DNA of 64,000 bases from Paramecium sonneborni (GCA_905182985.1 CAJJDN010000023.1:662090-726089), one strand, 5' to 3'. Counted from the stretch's first letter, positions 25,862 through 38,700 are shown. The notes: generated by a model not told the origin, from the letters alone. Numbers and translations are program-made.

Positions 25862-26164
25862 ATGGGAAATTGTTGTCATATAAGAGTTCCTGAATTCACA
25901 GATACAGAGCCACATTCATAAACTGTCTATCAATTCAATTTCAATTCATTCAAAGTCAAAGAAGTTAGATCTAAATATCTTAGAAGAAAAAACAAATTCG
26001 AAACTGATTTAATCAATACTTCAGATAAAAATGTTTAATCTTGGACTATTACCAACTCTAGATAATCTATCAAATCTAACAAAACTATTTCTTAACAAAA
26101 AAAGAAATCAATTAATTCATCTACCAATACCAAAACTTTTTTATTTGAGGATGATGACTACTGA
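25862..26164 (+). CDS. Small probably acylated protein MGNCC (100 aa)
   Basis: Intronless ATG 25862-25864 to TGA 26162-26164, starting 34 bp after the TTLL stop. It begins MGNCCHIRVPEF: Gly2 followed by two Cys is the classical signal for N-myristoylation plus palmitoylation, so the protein is probably held on a membrane (plasma or ciliary). The rest is polar and Ser/Thr/Lys-rich, ending in the acidic FEDDDY. No domain recognised. Codon use is richer in C-ending codons (TTC, ATC, ACC, AAC) than most neighbours, which in Paramecium tends to accompany high expression. Confidence 0.75.
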
Positions 26165-27214
26165 TAAACTAATTACTAAAATAACTACCTTATAATTTTA
26201 ACTCTCTCCTTCATTTTTATTATATTTAATATTAATTATCTATAACAACTATACAAATAAAACATTTCAAATTTTCACAATCTATATTTCAAACATAAAC
26301 TTAATCAAAATCTCATCATAATAATATGTCTAATTATTCTTTAAACTATTCCTCTTTATTCAATTAATTCATTTTAAACACAATTTTAATTAAATTTAAT
26401 ATTTCTATTCTAGAATTATAAGCAAATGTTCATAAATTCACCCCACAATTCATAAAATAGTAATATTTTCTCATTCTTTATTTATATTAAGTTTTCACAC
26501 CATATATCCTCAACTACAACCTTTTTTTATTCTTCAAAAATTTAGACAGTATCAGCTATTTTTATTATTTTTAGCAAATAAATTCAATTTTAACCTTTTA
26601 TATAAATCATTAGATAAATAAAAAGAATTATTTAATGCTTTTTATAACTTTATTCCTTTGCTTAAAACTAATATCAATATTATAAAACAATCAATCTTTT
26701 ATTGGAATTATAATCCTTTTTGTCCAATCATTTATTTTCTTCATAAATACTTACCCCAAATATTTTAAGCAAATTACAATTGTATTATCAATCATAATAG
26801 TTAATTATATGAGTAAATAAAGTTTAATAATTAAAGTCTTTGGCATTTTTTTAATTTATCATAATCTTAATTTATTATGATAATAGCAGTAATTATTCAA
26901 TCTTTATTCAAATTTTCATCATAATACATTTAACTATGAGATTAAATTGAAAGAATAAGTATAAGAAAAAATAAGAGTTGAATTCATAAATAAATTAATC
27001 TGAGAATTTAGTAAAAATTACATAAAAAGCAAAAGAAGAGTAATGTAGAGCTTTAGCCAAATCAAAATTTATTTAAAATTATAATTAATCTATAAAACTC
27101 TTAGAATCAATCAAATATTTTTAATGAAATTTTCTTTTAATATAATTTTATAATTATTATTTACTAAATACTATTTTTATTTTTTTATAAACAAAAATTA
27201 TAAAGGAGGTCTAA
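26165..27214. other. Gene-poor AT-rich stretch with one weak small ORF
   Basis: No convincing gene. The only coding-like piece is 26936-27127 (plus), 63 codons with an in-frame TGA at codon 5; after it the frame reads ELNSQINQSENLVKITQKAK and ends at TGA 27125-27127. Without support for the start it may be an exon of an unrecognised gene or a relic. Confidence 0.4.
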
Positions 27215-27447
27215 ATGATGGATATTGAAATATATGACAAAATTCTTAAATAATATCTATAAATTAAATAGAATAGAATAAAAATTAGAGTAGTAATGGA
27301 ATTAAATATTTAAATTGATATTATCCTTTTGAGTAATTTAGATTATAATTTAAATAAGTGTAGAAGATCAATATTAAAATTTTGACTATGAATAGTTAAT
27401 TAGAAAAAATAATATAAATGAGATAGCATATGTCTGTCTATAAATGA
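27215..27447 (+). CDS. Possible small protein gene (about 63 aa)
   Basis: ATG at 27215 (second ATG at 27218) opens MMDIEIYDKILKQYLQIKQN. The frame then needs removal of 27293-27333 (41 nt GT...AG) to continue QFRLQFKQVQKINIKILTMN to TGA 27445-27447. The proposed intron is longer than any other in the window, which weakens the model. No family. Confidence 0.3.
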
Positions 27448-27480
27448 ATATTAATATATATTTAATTAATTAAAAATTAC

Positions 27481-28002
27481 ATGATAGATTATAAATTATT
27501 AACAGAGTTTGAGGAACAAAAGACTTAATTTTTAGAAAGATTTATATAAACTAAATCAAATAAACAATAAATTTATGATAAAAAAGACAGCAAAACAGAA
27601 TTGATAATGAGGAAATTAGAAAAAGAGAGATTATAAACACCATTTGTTTGTTATCAATTTAGAGTAAAAAAACTAAGAACTTTTGATAAAAGAAATAGTT
27701 ACAATTCAAATTCATTTATAAATAATTAAAGATCATAATTTAAAGAATAAACTCATTATGAGAATAAGAAAAGAAATAACAGTAGTTATGATTTTACTTA
27801 ACATATTAATCGAATGGAATTGAATGTATAAACTAAAGAAATAGATACCTTATTTAGACCTATGTAAGAAAGAAGATAAAAGACTCCTTTGAAAATGAAA
27901 TTATAATCACTAGAATATGGAAAGAATTATCAAAAATTAGTGGATAAAATAATTGATTTGGATAAGAATCCAATCAATTTTAAAAAGAATTTATATATCT
28001 GA
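27481..28002 (+). CDS. Uncharacterised basic protein (173 aa)
   Basis: Continuous ciliate-code ORF, ATG 27481-27483 to TGA 28000-28002, no intron needed. Lys/Gln/Asn-rich: MIDYKLLTEFEEQKTQFLER, then TPFVCYQFRVKKLRTFDKR, ending KIIDLDKNPINFKKNLYI. Mainly helical with a short central segment; no domain, signal peptide or membrane segment. Its stop lies 39 bp from the stop of the convergent Piwi gene. Confidence 0.6.
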
Positions 28003-28041
28003 ATATTTTGCTTTTATTTCTATTATTTTTGATAATAATCA

Positions 28042-30848
28042 TCATAAATAATAGTATGATGATCTTAATTTATTTATTGGTTCTGCTTATAAGATTTCCA
28101 CTAAGAACTTGATCATTTTTTAACAATTCTTAACAATTGCAGGTAGTTTAATAGATCCTGTCCAATTTTAATAATTGTAACATTATCCATAAACAAAATC
28201 CTAGATACTTTAAATTAAAAAATACTTATAATTATTCCATAGGCATTTTCATTGTATCATAAATAACTCTATACAATATTGGTTTAGGACAACCTCTAGA
28301 ACTATAAACAGGAACCAAAATAAATTCATAATTTTTGGTAGTTATTTCACTATCAACAACTGTTCCTGCTGATGCATTAAAATATTAATCTCTTTCTTCT
28401 CGAAACAGTTTTGTAATATTAGTGTTTTAAATGTTTATAATAATGACTTAATCTCCAAATTAACATAATTAGTTAGCAGCTAAAATAATTTCTCTTGTTT
28501 CATATTATAATAAATGAGATATCGATTCTTCACTTAAACCATCTCTAAAATAAATTAGTTTTTAAGGAAAACAACCATTTTCTTATTTATATTATAAAAA
28601 AGAAGCTTTCATCATATCTCCTATATCTTTAATAAGACATTTCTCTACAATCTTTGTACTCATTTAACTGTAATATCTTGAATATGATTTATCTACACTA
28701 GAAAGCATTCCTGCAAATTTACTTTTTTCAATAATAACACTAACAATCATAGTATTATCAGGCCATTTCTATTATTATTTTTAATTTATACCTAAGGTAA
28801 TTAAACAGTCCATAAACAATTTCCAACTTTGTCCATCATTTAAATAGCTAATTTTTAAATTATCGAAAACAATCCTTTTTTTTATTTTGAAATTGAATCA
28901 CTAGATACCATTTAAGTAAGAACTCCAAACTTTTCAGACATACACATTTTTTTTAATGGAGCATAACAATTTTTCATTTATCTATTCAATACAATAACAA
29001 TCATATTAGTAGTATGTGGAATATTTCTCATAATAGTTTATTCAATTTCAGTAACATAGTTTTATCTTTATCCACTTAAATAATGACATTATGTTTAAAC
29101 ACCCATTTTAATTCCATATTTTGATATTAATTCATGAATATTTTAAGTAAATTCATCACAATCAAAATCATATGGTGAAATAATTGCAATTCTTACTTCA
29201 TATTTTCTAATGAAAGCAGATTAATTGTTGCAATTAAATGAAAAGTTTTCTTTATCACCTTATGGCTAAACATTTTAATTTCCAAAAATAATATTTGGAG
29301 GTCTTAATTATTTAGCTTTTACATATTATGGAGCGGTATTAATTTCAATTCCAAATTCTTCTTTCAATTTTTACATAGTAAGTCCTGTAGATGGTTATCT
29401 ATTGATTAATTCAAATAACATTTTCTTAATTTTTTCAAATCTATCTTTTGGATTAGTTTAACATTCTTTTTAAATTTATTTTCTAGTAAATTCATTAAGA
29501 TCTTCAGGAACACCTGCCATAATACATAATTCAGCCACCAAATATATTTTTCTATTACTTTTTGAATCTTCAATTACAAGTAAAGGAGCTCTCTTATTTT
29601 TAATTTCATAATTGTATCTTTATTTAAAATATTAATCTATTGTTATAAATATTTATTTTCCTTTAGAATCTGCTAATTCAATTGGAAATGTAGCTGTATT
29701 TTAATCAAATAATAAACTGTCTACAGAATATGTTCTATAAGTTCCATAATTAGCTAATACAAGTTATTTAGTCATTACATGAGTAACATATTTTCTCAAA
29801 TCATCTTTTGATTATCTATGATATCAATTTTAATTTTTACTTAGTTGATTATTCTTTCCATATTTAATCAATATATTATAAAACTGTTGTTGTTCTTATA
29901 ATTCTATGGCTGATATCAATTTTAAAACTAAATCCTTATTCATTAGTTTAAAAATTAACAGCAAATCCTGGAATTACAGATAATTCAGTTTCTGGAATAG
30001 GTTGTCTTCTTGATATATCCTAAAATTATAATATCTAAAAATACATGAAACTTTCTGGTTTTACCATGTTCTTAATATTTTAAATTTTTAAAAAAATCTT
30101 TGATCAAATAATTAAAAAACATTAATGGTTTATCAGCTTCAATTGGATTAGGATTTTCTAAATCTTACATATTAATAACTTTAACTTTTTTGATTTCTAA
30201 AAAGTATTCTTAACTATAAAATAATGAATTTAAATAATTACTCTTCAAATTTAATAGGCTTTTCTAATTTAAAATTAAAAGTTGCAGATTCTTTGCCTCC
30301 AATAATAGTATTACTATAATAAACAAAAGGACCTAAGAATTCTCTCAAAGCTTCTTCTTAACTTTTAATAATCTCTCTTTTTAGATTGTTATTTTATCTT
30401 AAATCTTTTAATATAAATAGTTACGGATCTATAAATGGTAAGAATTTGACTGAATAAACTACTATAATTCCATTTCTTTTAGATCTTACACTGAAATTAT
30501 TAGTAACCAACTTAACTTCTCTAAATTATTATGGATATTATGGACATTTGGGAGGTCTTTTTGGTAAATCTTTAATATAAGTTAACTTTAGATATTAAAT
30601 CTTTATTACATGTCTATTTCCTCTTGTTGTTTAAGGTACATTAGACTCTATCTTTAAATTCTAATCACTTCCTTATTTATCATCTGTAGATTCTGTCTTT
30701 TCAGTCTTTCTATCTCTTCTTTAGCTATTTGATCTTGATCTCGATCTTTATTTCCTAAATAAATATCATAATTAATCTATATTTACGAAGAACTACGTGA
30801 ACTATTCGAACTTGTAGTATGTTTTTATGAGCTTTTTTCAATATTCAT
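28042..30848 (-). CDS. Piwi-family Argonaute (Ptiwi-like), probably slicer-dead (882 aa)
   Basis: ATG 30848-30846, TGA 28044-28042. Six introns: 30755-30786 (32 nt), 30214-30241 (28), 30020-30044 (25), 29816-29840 (25), 28769-28791 (23), 28201-28225 (25); coding 2,649 nt. A Ser/Arg-rich N-terminal extension (SSNSSRSSSKQRSRSRSNSQ) precedes the N domain and the IPGFAVNFQ...KIDISHRIIRTTTV motif typical of Piwi. PAZ spans roughly 308-430 (YLVAELCIMAGVP). MID/PIWI spans about 500-882: IYFRDGLSEESI (the RDG-x-SE motif, Asp near 725), AGTVVDSEITTKNYEF, PILYRVIYDTMKMP, QNWTGSIKLPA and the C-terminal SSYYYL. Piwi proteins bind small RNAs that guide genome rearrangement and silencing in ciliates. The usual first catalytic Asp (in a G-I-D context) is replaced in NTMIVSVIIEKSK, and no His is found in VYSSRGCPKPILY, so cleavage is unlikely although RNA binding may persist. 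Confidence 0.9.
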
Positions 30849-30965
30849 ATGAATGGAACATTTTTAGATTGATTTTCACTTTATACTACAATAGTACTAA
30901 TTATTTTAGAGATTATTTAATATGTCGATTTTTACAAATATCTATCCAGACAAAATAAAATTAAA

Positions 30966-31675
30966 TCACACTTCTACACTCTCTTTCATCATAATTATTG
31001 TATTATAACTAATCTAATCTTTCTATTTCATTCTCTTTATCAAATTATCTATTTATTATTAAATAACATCATTTATTTCTATCTTTCTTTCATTATGCAT
31101 CAAAAACATAGTCTATATCAAAGACTAAATAAATAATTTAGATATATATATACTATCAATTAAGCATTTACTAAAAATTGTTTATTTTGTAAATCTTTAT
31201 AAAAACTAGAATTGAAAAATTCAATCATATTTTAATTATCCTCTTTATCTAAATCTTTTAAATCTGTTTATTCATTTTTATCATCTCTATTATCAAATTT
31301 ATCTGTTTAAGTGGATTTATCAATTTTTATTACTTCCTATATTTAATTCTCAATTCTCTAATCTTATGAAATTAATAATGAGAGTTAAGATATTTATTAA
31401 TTCTCTTCATAATCTATTTCATGAATCTTTGAAACTGGAAATTCTATTTATTATTGATATTAAATTAGTTAAGTTTCCTTATCCATAACCTATTAATTTA
31501 ATCTCTTATTTTATTCCAAACATTAATTCCATTAAATTATAATATTTAAAAATTCTACTTCATCTTCTTTATTTTCAAATTGTATTTTATTTCTTAAATC
31601 AACATATTTGTTTTTAATTCTAGGATCAATCTCATCTTGATTAAAACTTTCATTTTAAACTTGAGAGTCAATCAT
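30966..31675 (-). CDS. Small coiled-coil protein (226 aa)
   Basis: ATG 31675-31673, TGA 30968-30966, one intron 31125-31153 (29 nt); 681 coding nt. Acidic, helical: MIDSQVQNESFNQDEIDPRI, NKIQFENKEDEVEFLNIIIQ, later IQTMFLMHNERKIEINDV and IDNLIKRMKQKDQISYNTI. No family recognised. It lies 117 bp upstream of the Piwi start on the same strand. Confidence 0.65.
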
Positions 31676-32112
31676 AGTTAATTATCGCATTTTCTAAATA
31701 TTAAATTCTTAAATACATAAATTTAACTTATAACTTTATTCTACACTTAAGATTCAATATTTTATAGACCAGAAACCAATAGTGATTCATTTTGAAAATT
31801 ATACATTATGAAGTGAGATAAATTTAATAATTATTATTATAAAATATAATCATTCTCTTTATATTTTAAATTAACAATTATAATTCTTTTCAATAATATT
31901 CTATAAATTAGTATTCAATCCAAAATTCTAATCAAATAGAAAATATAATATATTTCATATAATAAAATTTATTTAACATGTGATTGATCTGTCTAATACT
32001 ATTAATTAAGGGTTATTAAAATAAATACTGCATTTGCAATAAAAATAAGATGTAATTGAAATCAAATAGATGATTTATATAATTTATTATTATATTATAA
32101 ACTAACGAATTA
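31676..32112. promoter_or_regulatory. Divergent AT-rich intergenic region
   Basis: About 440 bp between a minus-strand and a plus-strand gene; holds the two promoters by position. No motif recognised. Confidence 0.4.
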
Positions 32113-33370
32113 ATGAGTTAACATAATAGCAGAATAGATCATCATTTTCTCTCATAATAATATGGTAACATTATAAATTATATATTCTAGAATCATTCAA
32201 TTCATTCAATAAAGAAAATATATTTAATTAAGTTAATAAGATGATCGAATTGTACAAAAGTCAAAATGAGCTAAAAAGTAATTTTATTTAAATATATTTC
32301 TTAGAATGTAAATAATAACCTCATCTGTCTCCTTAGAAGCTTATCTATTAATTACTGACAAAAACAAACACAAAAAATAAAAATAAAGTTAGTCTATCTT
32401 AAAATATTGGTCATAAAAAAATAACTCATTCACCTATTTCAATTAAATAGAAATCTTTGCCTTAATAGTCTTTGCAATGCTCATTCCATCAAAAAAAATA
32501 AGTAAAAATCCTAGTTAATAAAGGCTTAATTTTTTGATACTAATTTAAGAAATCAAAATAAAATATATTGTTAAGAATTTTCAATCCTTAATTGTAAAAA
32601 AACTTAAAAACTTAACATTATACATCCCAAAAATTCTCTTACTGAAAATCTATCCATTAATTAACCAACTTATAAATCATTATGCGAAGATAATTGTTCT
32701 CTTGAATTTGATGAAAATAATGAAAATACTTATAAATAACAACAATTAGTCAATTTTTAATTAGCTATCAAATCTTTATTGAATGAATGCAATAATTTAG
32801 TATAAATATCATAGAGTAATGATTATGAAATTAAATATAATAATTTATAATATGAATTAGAATAGATGTTAACTTCAATCAATAAAAAATCATTAAAACT
32901 TATAACCTAGTTATAATCTAATGATAAAGTTCAATAACTTTAAGATATTGAAGATGAATTAAATTCAATCTAAGTAGATATCGCTTAGAATGAACCAAAC
33001 ATTTTAACTAATATGCAAATTAAACCTTTTAAGTATTTATTATTAAATATCATTTAGATATATAATGAGCAAATACAAAGATAAATTATAGGGATATTTT
33101 CAAATTATTAAAAATAATGAATTAAATCAGTAAAAACAATTCATAGATGAGAGATTAAAGTAATTAACCAAAATTAAAACAATTTTTAATAATTATTTTA
33201 ATCGTTAAAATTAATTGGATTCAATATCCCAAACTTAACCATTAAGTTCTCGAAGAAAAATTAAAAATAATAATGTTTATATTTCTTTTGAAAACAAAGA
33301 AATGTTTTAAATAGCAGCATAAAGTGAATAAGGATATTTATTAGAGTCTCCAAATTTTATTCAAAATTGA
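32113..33370 (+). CDS. Coiled-coil protein (about 394 aa)
   Basis: ATG 32113-32115, TGA 33368-33370; introns 32165-32190 (26 nt), 32502-32523 (22), 33033-33057 (25); 1,185 coding nt. A further 27-nt GT...TAG segment (32278-32304) looks like an intron but is open in frame and 3n long, so its splicing cannot be decided; excision would give 385 aa. Start MSQHNSRIDHHFLSQQYE; the middle is helical (YNNLQYELEQMLTSINKKSL, QLQDIEDELNSIQVDIAQN) and the end carries LSSRRKIKNNNVYISFENKE. No family recognised. Confidence 0.65.
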
Positions 33371-33649
33371 TAATGACACTAAATTTCAACTATATTTTTA
33401 TAATAATAGATTTTATCATATTAATTAATTATTTTGTGTTTGTAATCAATTTTAATTTTTAATTACATTAATTTTCAATAAGATTAAAGTTTCTATATAT
33501 TTAAAGTTCATAAATGTATTAACAAGATATTATAGTAATTTAGTAATTCTATGAAAAAGTTAGAGTTTGAATAGATTTAGATATAAGATATTTTGGAACA
33601 CGTGCATTTAATTTTAAAAATATATATAATATTAAATATATCATTAGTT

Positions 33650-35384
33650 ATGGATTAAGAAAGTGAAGAAATAAGAACCGCATTTCCAGAATATCTAACA
33701 AATACATAGGAAGACAATGAACATGTATAGATTTTTAAATAATTTTTAAGCTTCATTAGTGCTTGTAATAATTCGAGACTTTGGTAAATAATTACAAAGA
33801 CGAACAAAACATCTTATCTGCAATTGAATCTAAGATAACAATGATTTTTAATTAAACTCCTATGTAATCAATAATAGATTGTTATGAGAATATTGGCAAA
33901 GAGTATAATTTATAAGTACAAATGAATTTTGAATATAGACTAAATTGTTTAGAGTCTCTAAATTTCATGATTAAAAATATTTGCCATAAATTCCTATTTT
34001 GAATTAGTATTTGGAGAACAAAATTAAAAGTCTTCCTTGGCCAATTATTGGTGATGTAAATTCTAATCAATTATAAGAATAATTGATTAAATTATATAAT
34101 TTTAACTATGGTAGAATAGCATTGCATGAACTATTATTATTATGGTTTCCATCTTTAATAAAACCTTATTTTAATGTACTAGATAGTTTGTTAAATATTT
34201 AAAGTAAATTATCCTAGGATGAAAAATATTACTTCGCAATTATGGTAATTTTTTTAATCTTATAATTATTATAGGGAGCAGCAGCATCAGGAAGTGATTA
34301 GTTATATGATTTATTAATATAGCATTTTTATTTAAATGAAGGAGAAAAAAATTGGATAGATTTAGGATTTGAGAGTATTGACGAAAAAATTAAATAATTA
34401 GATACTATTTGTAAAATATTAGTTTAAAAGCCATGGGAATAATCATTAAAAAATACTTTGTAATAGATATTGAAAAATAATAAATGGAATAAAAGAGAAT
34501 TAATATAAGCACTTATGATATTCATCTTTTATAATAATTTGGGTTGTTTTTCTTAAGGAAATGGAATACTTAAAGAAATAGATTAAACTCTTAATTTATA
34601 ATCTGGTAATACTAGTATAAGTTTTACATTACCTTAAGAATAATAATAATAATAAATTGATTTAACATAAAATGAATATATCATTTAAGAATTAAAGAAT
34701 TAAGCACTTTTAGATGCTAAATTGGAAAATACAAATAATTCTTCAGATAAAATTATTTAAGTTAAATCTAAATAATAATCAATTGATGAGCCATAAGATA
34801 TTTCTGATTTGGATGAAGAATAATTAATATTGAAATTTAAAGAAAAATTTTAAAAATATTTTACAAATGATGAAATCAAGGATTCCACTGGATATCAAAT
34901 ATTGCGATTTTCTGTACAGATATACTTAAAATATAGGAATATAATTTTTAAATGAATAGTTATCCTGTTTTAAAGTCAATATATCCAGAAGGAGCATAAA
35001 CAATACATGATTTTTTATAGGAAGTGAAATAAATGACTAGAAATACATTTGGGAAAGAATAATAGATTACAACAGCTGCTTTTAGAAAGGCAATAAGAGT
35101 ATATGCTTAAAATATATATCGATATTAACATGATGATATTGATTATTCAACATAGGTATAAATATTATATGAATATGAAGATGAATAAATTATTACCTAA
35201 AGAACTTAAAGCATTTATAAAGATAGTTAGTTTAACACCAAATTTATTATAAAAGAAACATTTAGATGTTATACCTTTAAAATTGAGTCCAGATGAATTG
35301 TGTCATATAACTTTATTAACTATTGCTGCAAAAATTGAAGTGCAATTGATATATTTATCTAAAGCTTTAGTAGATTGTATGTGA
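33650..35384 (+). CDS. Sestrin-like protein (535 aa)
   Basis: ATG 33650-33652, TGA 35382-35384; introns 33725-33750 (26 nt), 33916-33938 (23), 34245-34274 (30), 34914-34936 (23), 35156-35180 (25); coding 1,608 nt. Sestrin landmarks in order: GRIALHELLLLWFPSLIKPY, YYFAIMGAAASGSDQLYDLL across the 30-nt intron (sestrin 'YIAIM-AAA'), NWIDLGFESID, LVQKPWEQSL ('rPW'), a low-complexity loop, then AFRKAIRVYAQNIYRYQHDD with IDYSTQ ('YDDYDY') and a C-terminal helix SPDELCHITLLTIAAKIEVQ with LIYLSKAL. In animals sestrins sense leucine through GATOR2 and inhibit TORC1. The N-terminal AhpD-like domain normally has a peroxidatic Cys just after AIM-AAA; no Cys occurs there here (GAAASGSDQLYDLLIQH). So peroxidase activity is unlikely while the sensor/scaffold role may remain. 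Family call rests on this ordered series of motifs. Confidence 0.8.
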
Positions 35385-35420
35385 AATTTAATAAACATTT
35401 TTAAATATTTTAATTAATTA

Positions 35421-35731
35421 ATGCACGGTCCTGATATTAGTGATTTAGATTTGCCAGATCTTACATTATACCCATCAACAACAGGATATTAAGAATAAAA
35501 GAGATGTTTTAAGCAATGTGTAAAGGATATGTCTATACCTTATTTAAACATAGAAGAAGAGTCCTGTTCAAGTATATGAATAAAGTAATGTTAGAAAATT
35601 GTTTGTCTAAATACTTATAAGCCTAAATATTTTTATCTTAAAAGATGACTAATACTTTAACTTAATTGGTAACCTAGGATCCTTCAATAAAAATAGCATT
35701 TAAAAAACCATATAAATAACAAGAATAATGA
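35421..35731 (+). CDS. Uncharacterised small protein (95 aa)
   Basis: ATG 35421-35423, 36 bp after the sestrin stop; intron 35531-35553 (23 nt); TGA 35729-35731; 288 coding nt. MHGPDISDLDLPDLTLYPST, then RCFKQCVKDIRRRVLFKYMN and MLENCLSKYLQAQIFLS. The CxxxC and later C-x3-Y recall small mitochondrial Tim proteins, but the second CxxxC is not present, so I do not make that call. Confidence 0.5.
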
Positions 35732-35762
35732 ACATATTAATGATATTTGTTTATTTAATAAC

Positions 35763-38700
35763 TCATGGTGCAGGTATGGCTAGCAAATCTAAGTATTTTC
35801 TTCCCATATGTTTTTTTCCTTCATAATTAACCATATACATAGATTATCCATCAATTCCCATATCAGTTTCATCAAAATTACCTATAATATAAATTGATTA
35901 TTACTGTCTTTGGTATTTAAAGCAGGATCAGTGAAATAATTTCCTACTCCTTGAACATCATTAACCATGTAGGTAAAATTAGAAATGAAATAAGTATAAT
36001 AGGTGTATGCTTATGCTAAATGATTAATATCTGAATTATCATCAGAAATAAAACCATAATTATTATTATACTTTACAAATTCACCTGTAAAATATCTTTC
36101 TGCAATCCAAAATGAATCTAAAATATTATTCAAATTATTTACTTCCTCTATCCATATCCTTCAAAATCAGAAAATCTGAATATTATACTTCAGGAATCTT
36201 TATTGATCTATCAATTCTATCTCTTGCTTCTTATAAATCTCTAATAAATTTCTTCATTAAACATTTTGATATTAAATGTGATCTACATTCAACAACCGCT
36301 GATTCTTAACTGCTATAAGTTAAATCTCCAATAGGCATTTTTATTACATATAATTCATTTTAGTTGTTCTATCTTTTCATTAAATACACTTATTTCATTT
36401 AACCTTATGCAAAATATTTCTCTGTTCTAATACAATCCCATTATCCTTCTTAATATATAGTATAATCTCTATTTATGTCAAGTCTTTTAAGATTCTCAAT
36501 ATTAGCCTCAAATGAATCTTATTTCAATTCTACTCTAAAAACACCAAATTTAACAGGTATTGTTGTAACTCCTGGTAATTTATCAAATTAAAACGGATCC
36601 TTAATTTATTTACAAAGAGCTTCCATAGCACCAGATTATGATCTTTTATTAGCCTAATTATTTTTTGATCTTGTTCCTTTATTATTTGTTTGTGTAGCTC
36701 TTTAAGATGCTTAAGAAACTAAATCAACAAGTTCTTGCCAAATTCTACCTTATTCAGTATGTTCTAAATCTGCAAATAACAATAATTCTTCTTTATCTGC
36801 ACTCTAATACATTTTCTTTATTTCTTCAAACATTTGTAGTGTTACCTTATTAAATAGAATAGCAACTAACAAAATATTATTATCTATGAGTAAATTAATT
36901 GCATCTTCAATATCTTCATTTGGATATCTATCACTTACTCCACCATTGTATCTTTTACCATGAGTAGGTGCATCACAAATCAAAACAGCAATTTTAAATG
37001 TCTTACTCCAGTGTAGATTCTTAATCATTTACATAATTCCTCCTCTAATGTCTTCTGCTGCATCTCCACCTCCAGTACAAGGAATTTCAGACAAATAGTC
37101 TTCTATTTCTTTTGGATTTGGTGTAAAATTGAACTACTTATATAAACCTCCTAATTATTTTAACTCTCCAAAATCTTGATAGGCAATAGTGGCCCATAAA
37201 GCATCTCTATTTGTTTTGATCTTAATGTTCTTCATACTTTCTTTTATGCATTTCATTGCCTACTCTTTATAAGGATCCATAGACCCAGTAACATCTATTA
37301 AAAAACAAACTTCAATCTTTCCATGACTCTCTAACATTTATTTTTTCAAAACTAATGATAATAACTTTAATTACATTATGCTGTTTTTTATCTTTATTCT
37401 TTTCCCTTTTACATTAAATCAAAGTATTATTATTATTCTAATTTTAATTTCTCTTTTCTATCTACCAATTCCTGTTATCTTTGTAACTCTTATCGTTTCT
37501 ATTCCTTATTTCTTTATTCTTCCCTTGCTCTTAATTTCTCCTCTACTTTCAAAGCCTCACTATCTATCTCTAAAACCTTTTTAGGATCTGCTTATTATGC
37601 AATATCTTTATAATCTCTAAGATTCTTTTAATAAATTATCAAATCTTTTTTAGCTTCTTCCAGTTCTATTTGTAATTATTTTATAGTCTATTCTCTTTCT
37701 TTTATTCCTCTATCTTTCTCCTTTAATAGATATGAAAGACTCTCTACACTCTTTTCTAATTCCATTATCTTCTTATCACTATCAAAACATTATTTCTTTG
37801 CTTATGATAGTTATATTTAACTATCATTAAAAGATTATGAAGCAGATTTTAATTCTGAATTCAATCTACTAATCTATATTTCATAACCCTATTATTTCTA
37901 TCATTATATTAATTACTTGAATCCTTTCAGCATTAACTAAATCATCTCCCTTAATAGAATTTCTCATTTCTTCTTAACTTCTATTTTATAACTACTTCAC
38001 TTAATCATTTAAACTAGACACCTATGCTTTATATTCTGATATTCTCTTCTCTAATTGAGTATTTTGTTATTGTAATTCATTCATTCTTTCTACTTATTAA
38101 GAATCAATATTATTTTTCAATTCTTACCTCACCTTTTCTACTTCCAATTCTTAATTCTTTGTTTTTACATCTTCTAATTGTTGTTCCAGTTTTCTAATTT
38201 ATTATTTCTTATATACTTTATTTATTGCTTTGAAAAATCTAATTCTCTATTTATTTCATCTTTTGTTTGACTTCCACGACTCTATGCGAAATCCAAATCT
38301 TTTTATAATCCTTTTATTTCAAAAGTCTTAACTATTAAATCTTCTTTCAACTTTTGATAATCCTCCAATTTCTTTTGTAATTCTTGCTTTTCTTATTTGA
38401 AATATGCGATCTAAGAGTTCATCTCTGTTTTCTCCATATCGAATCTACTAATAATTGCTTTTTATGTTGCTAACTCTAATTCTAAATTTTTCGCATCAAT
38501 TCCTTTTGACTATGACTATTATTGTTTCAATTAAGAAGATTGCATATCTGCATTTTGAGCATTTTTCTTCTATAATTATTCAAGTTGATTCCTTACTGAA
38601 TTATATTCTAATGACAATGTTGTCTTCTCTTATTTAATCCTATTCACTATTAATAAATATTCTTACTAATCTAATTCTGTCAACGTCTTCATTAACTTTT

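Noticed and set aside
29816..29840. In-frame TGA in the Piwi gene
   Set aside because: It came from a wrong upstream frame; in the correct frame (PGFAVNFQ...DISHR) a 25-nt intron removes it cleanly.
35421..35731. Small Tim (twin CX3C) mitochondrial chaperone
   Set aside because: Only one CxxxC is present; the second is C-x3-Y.
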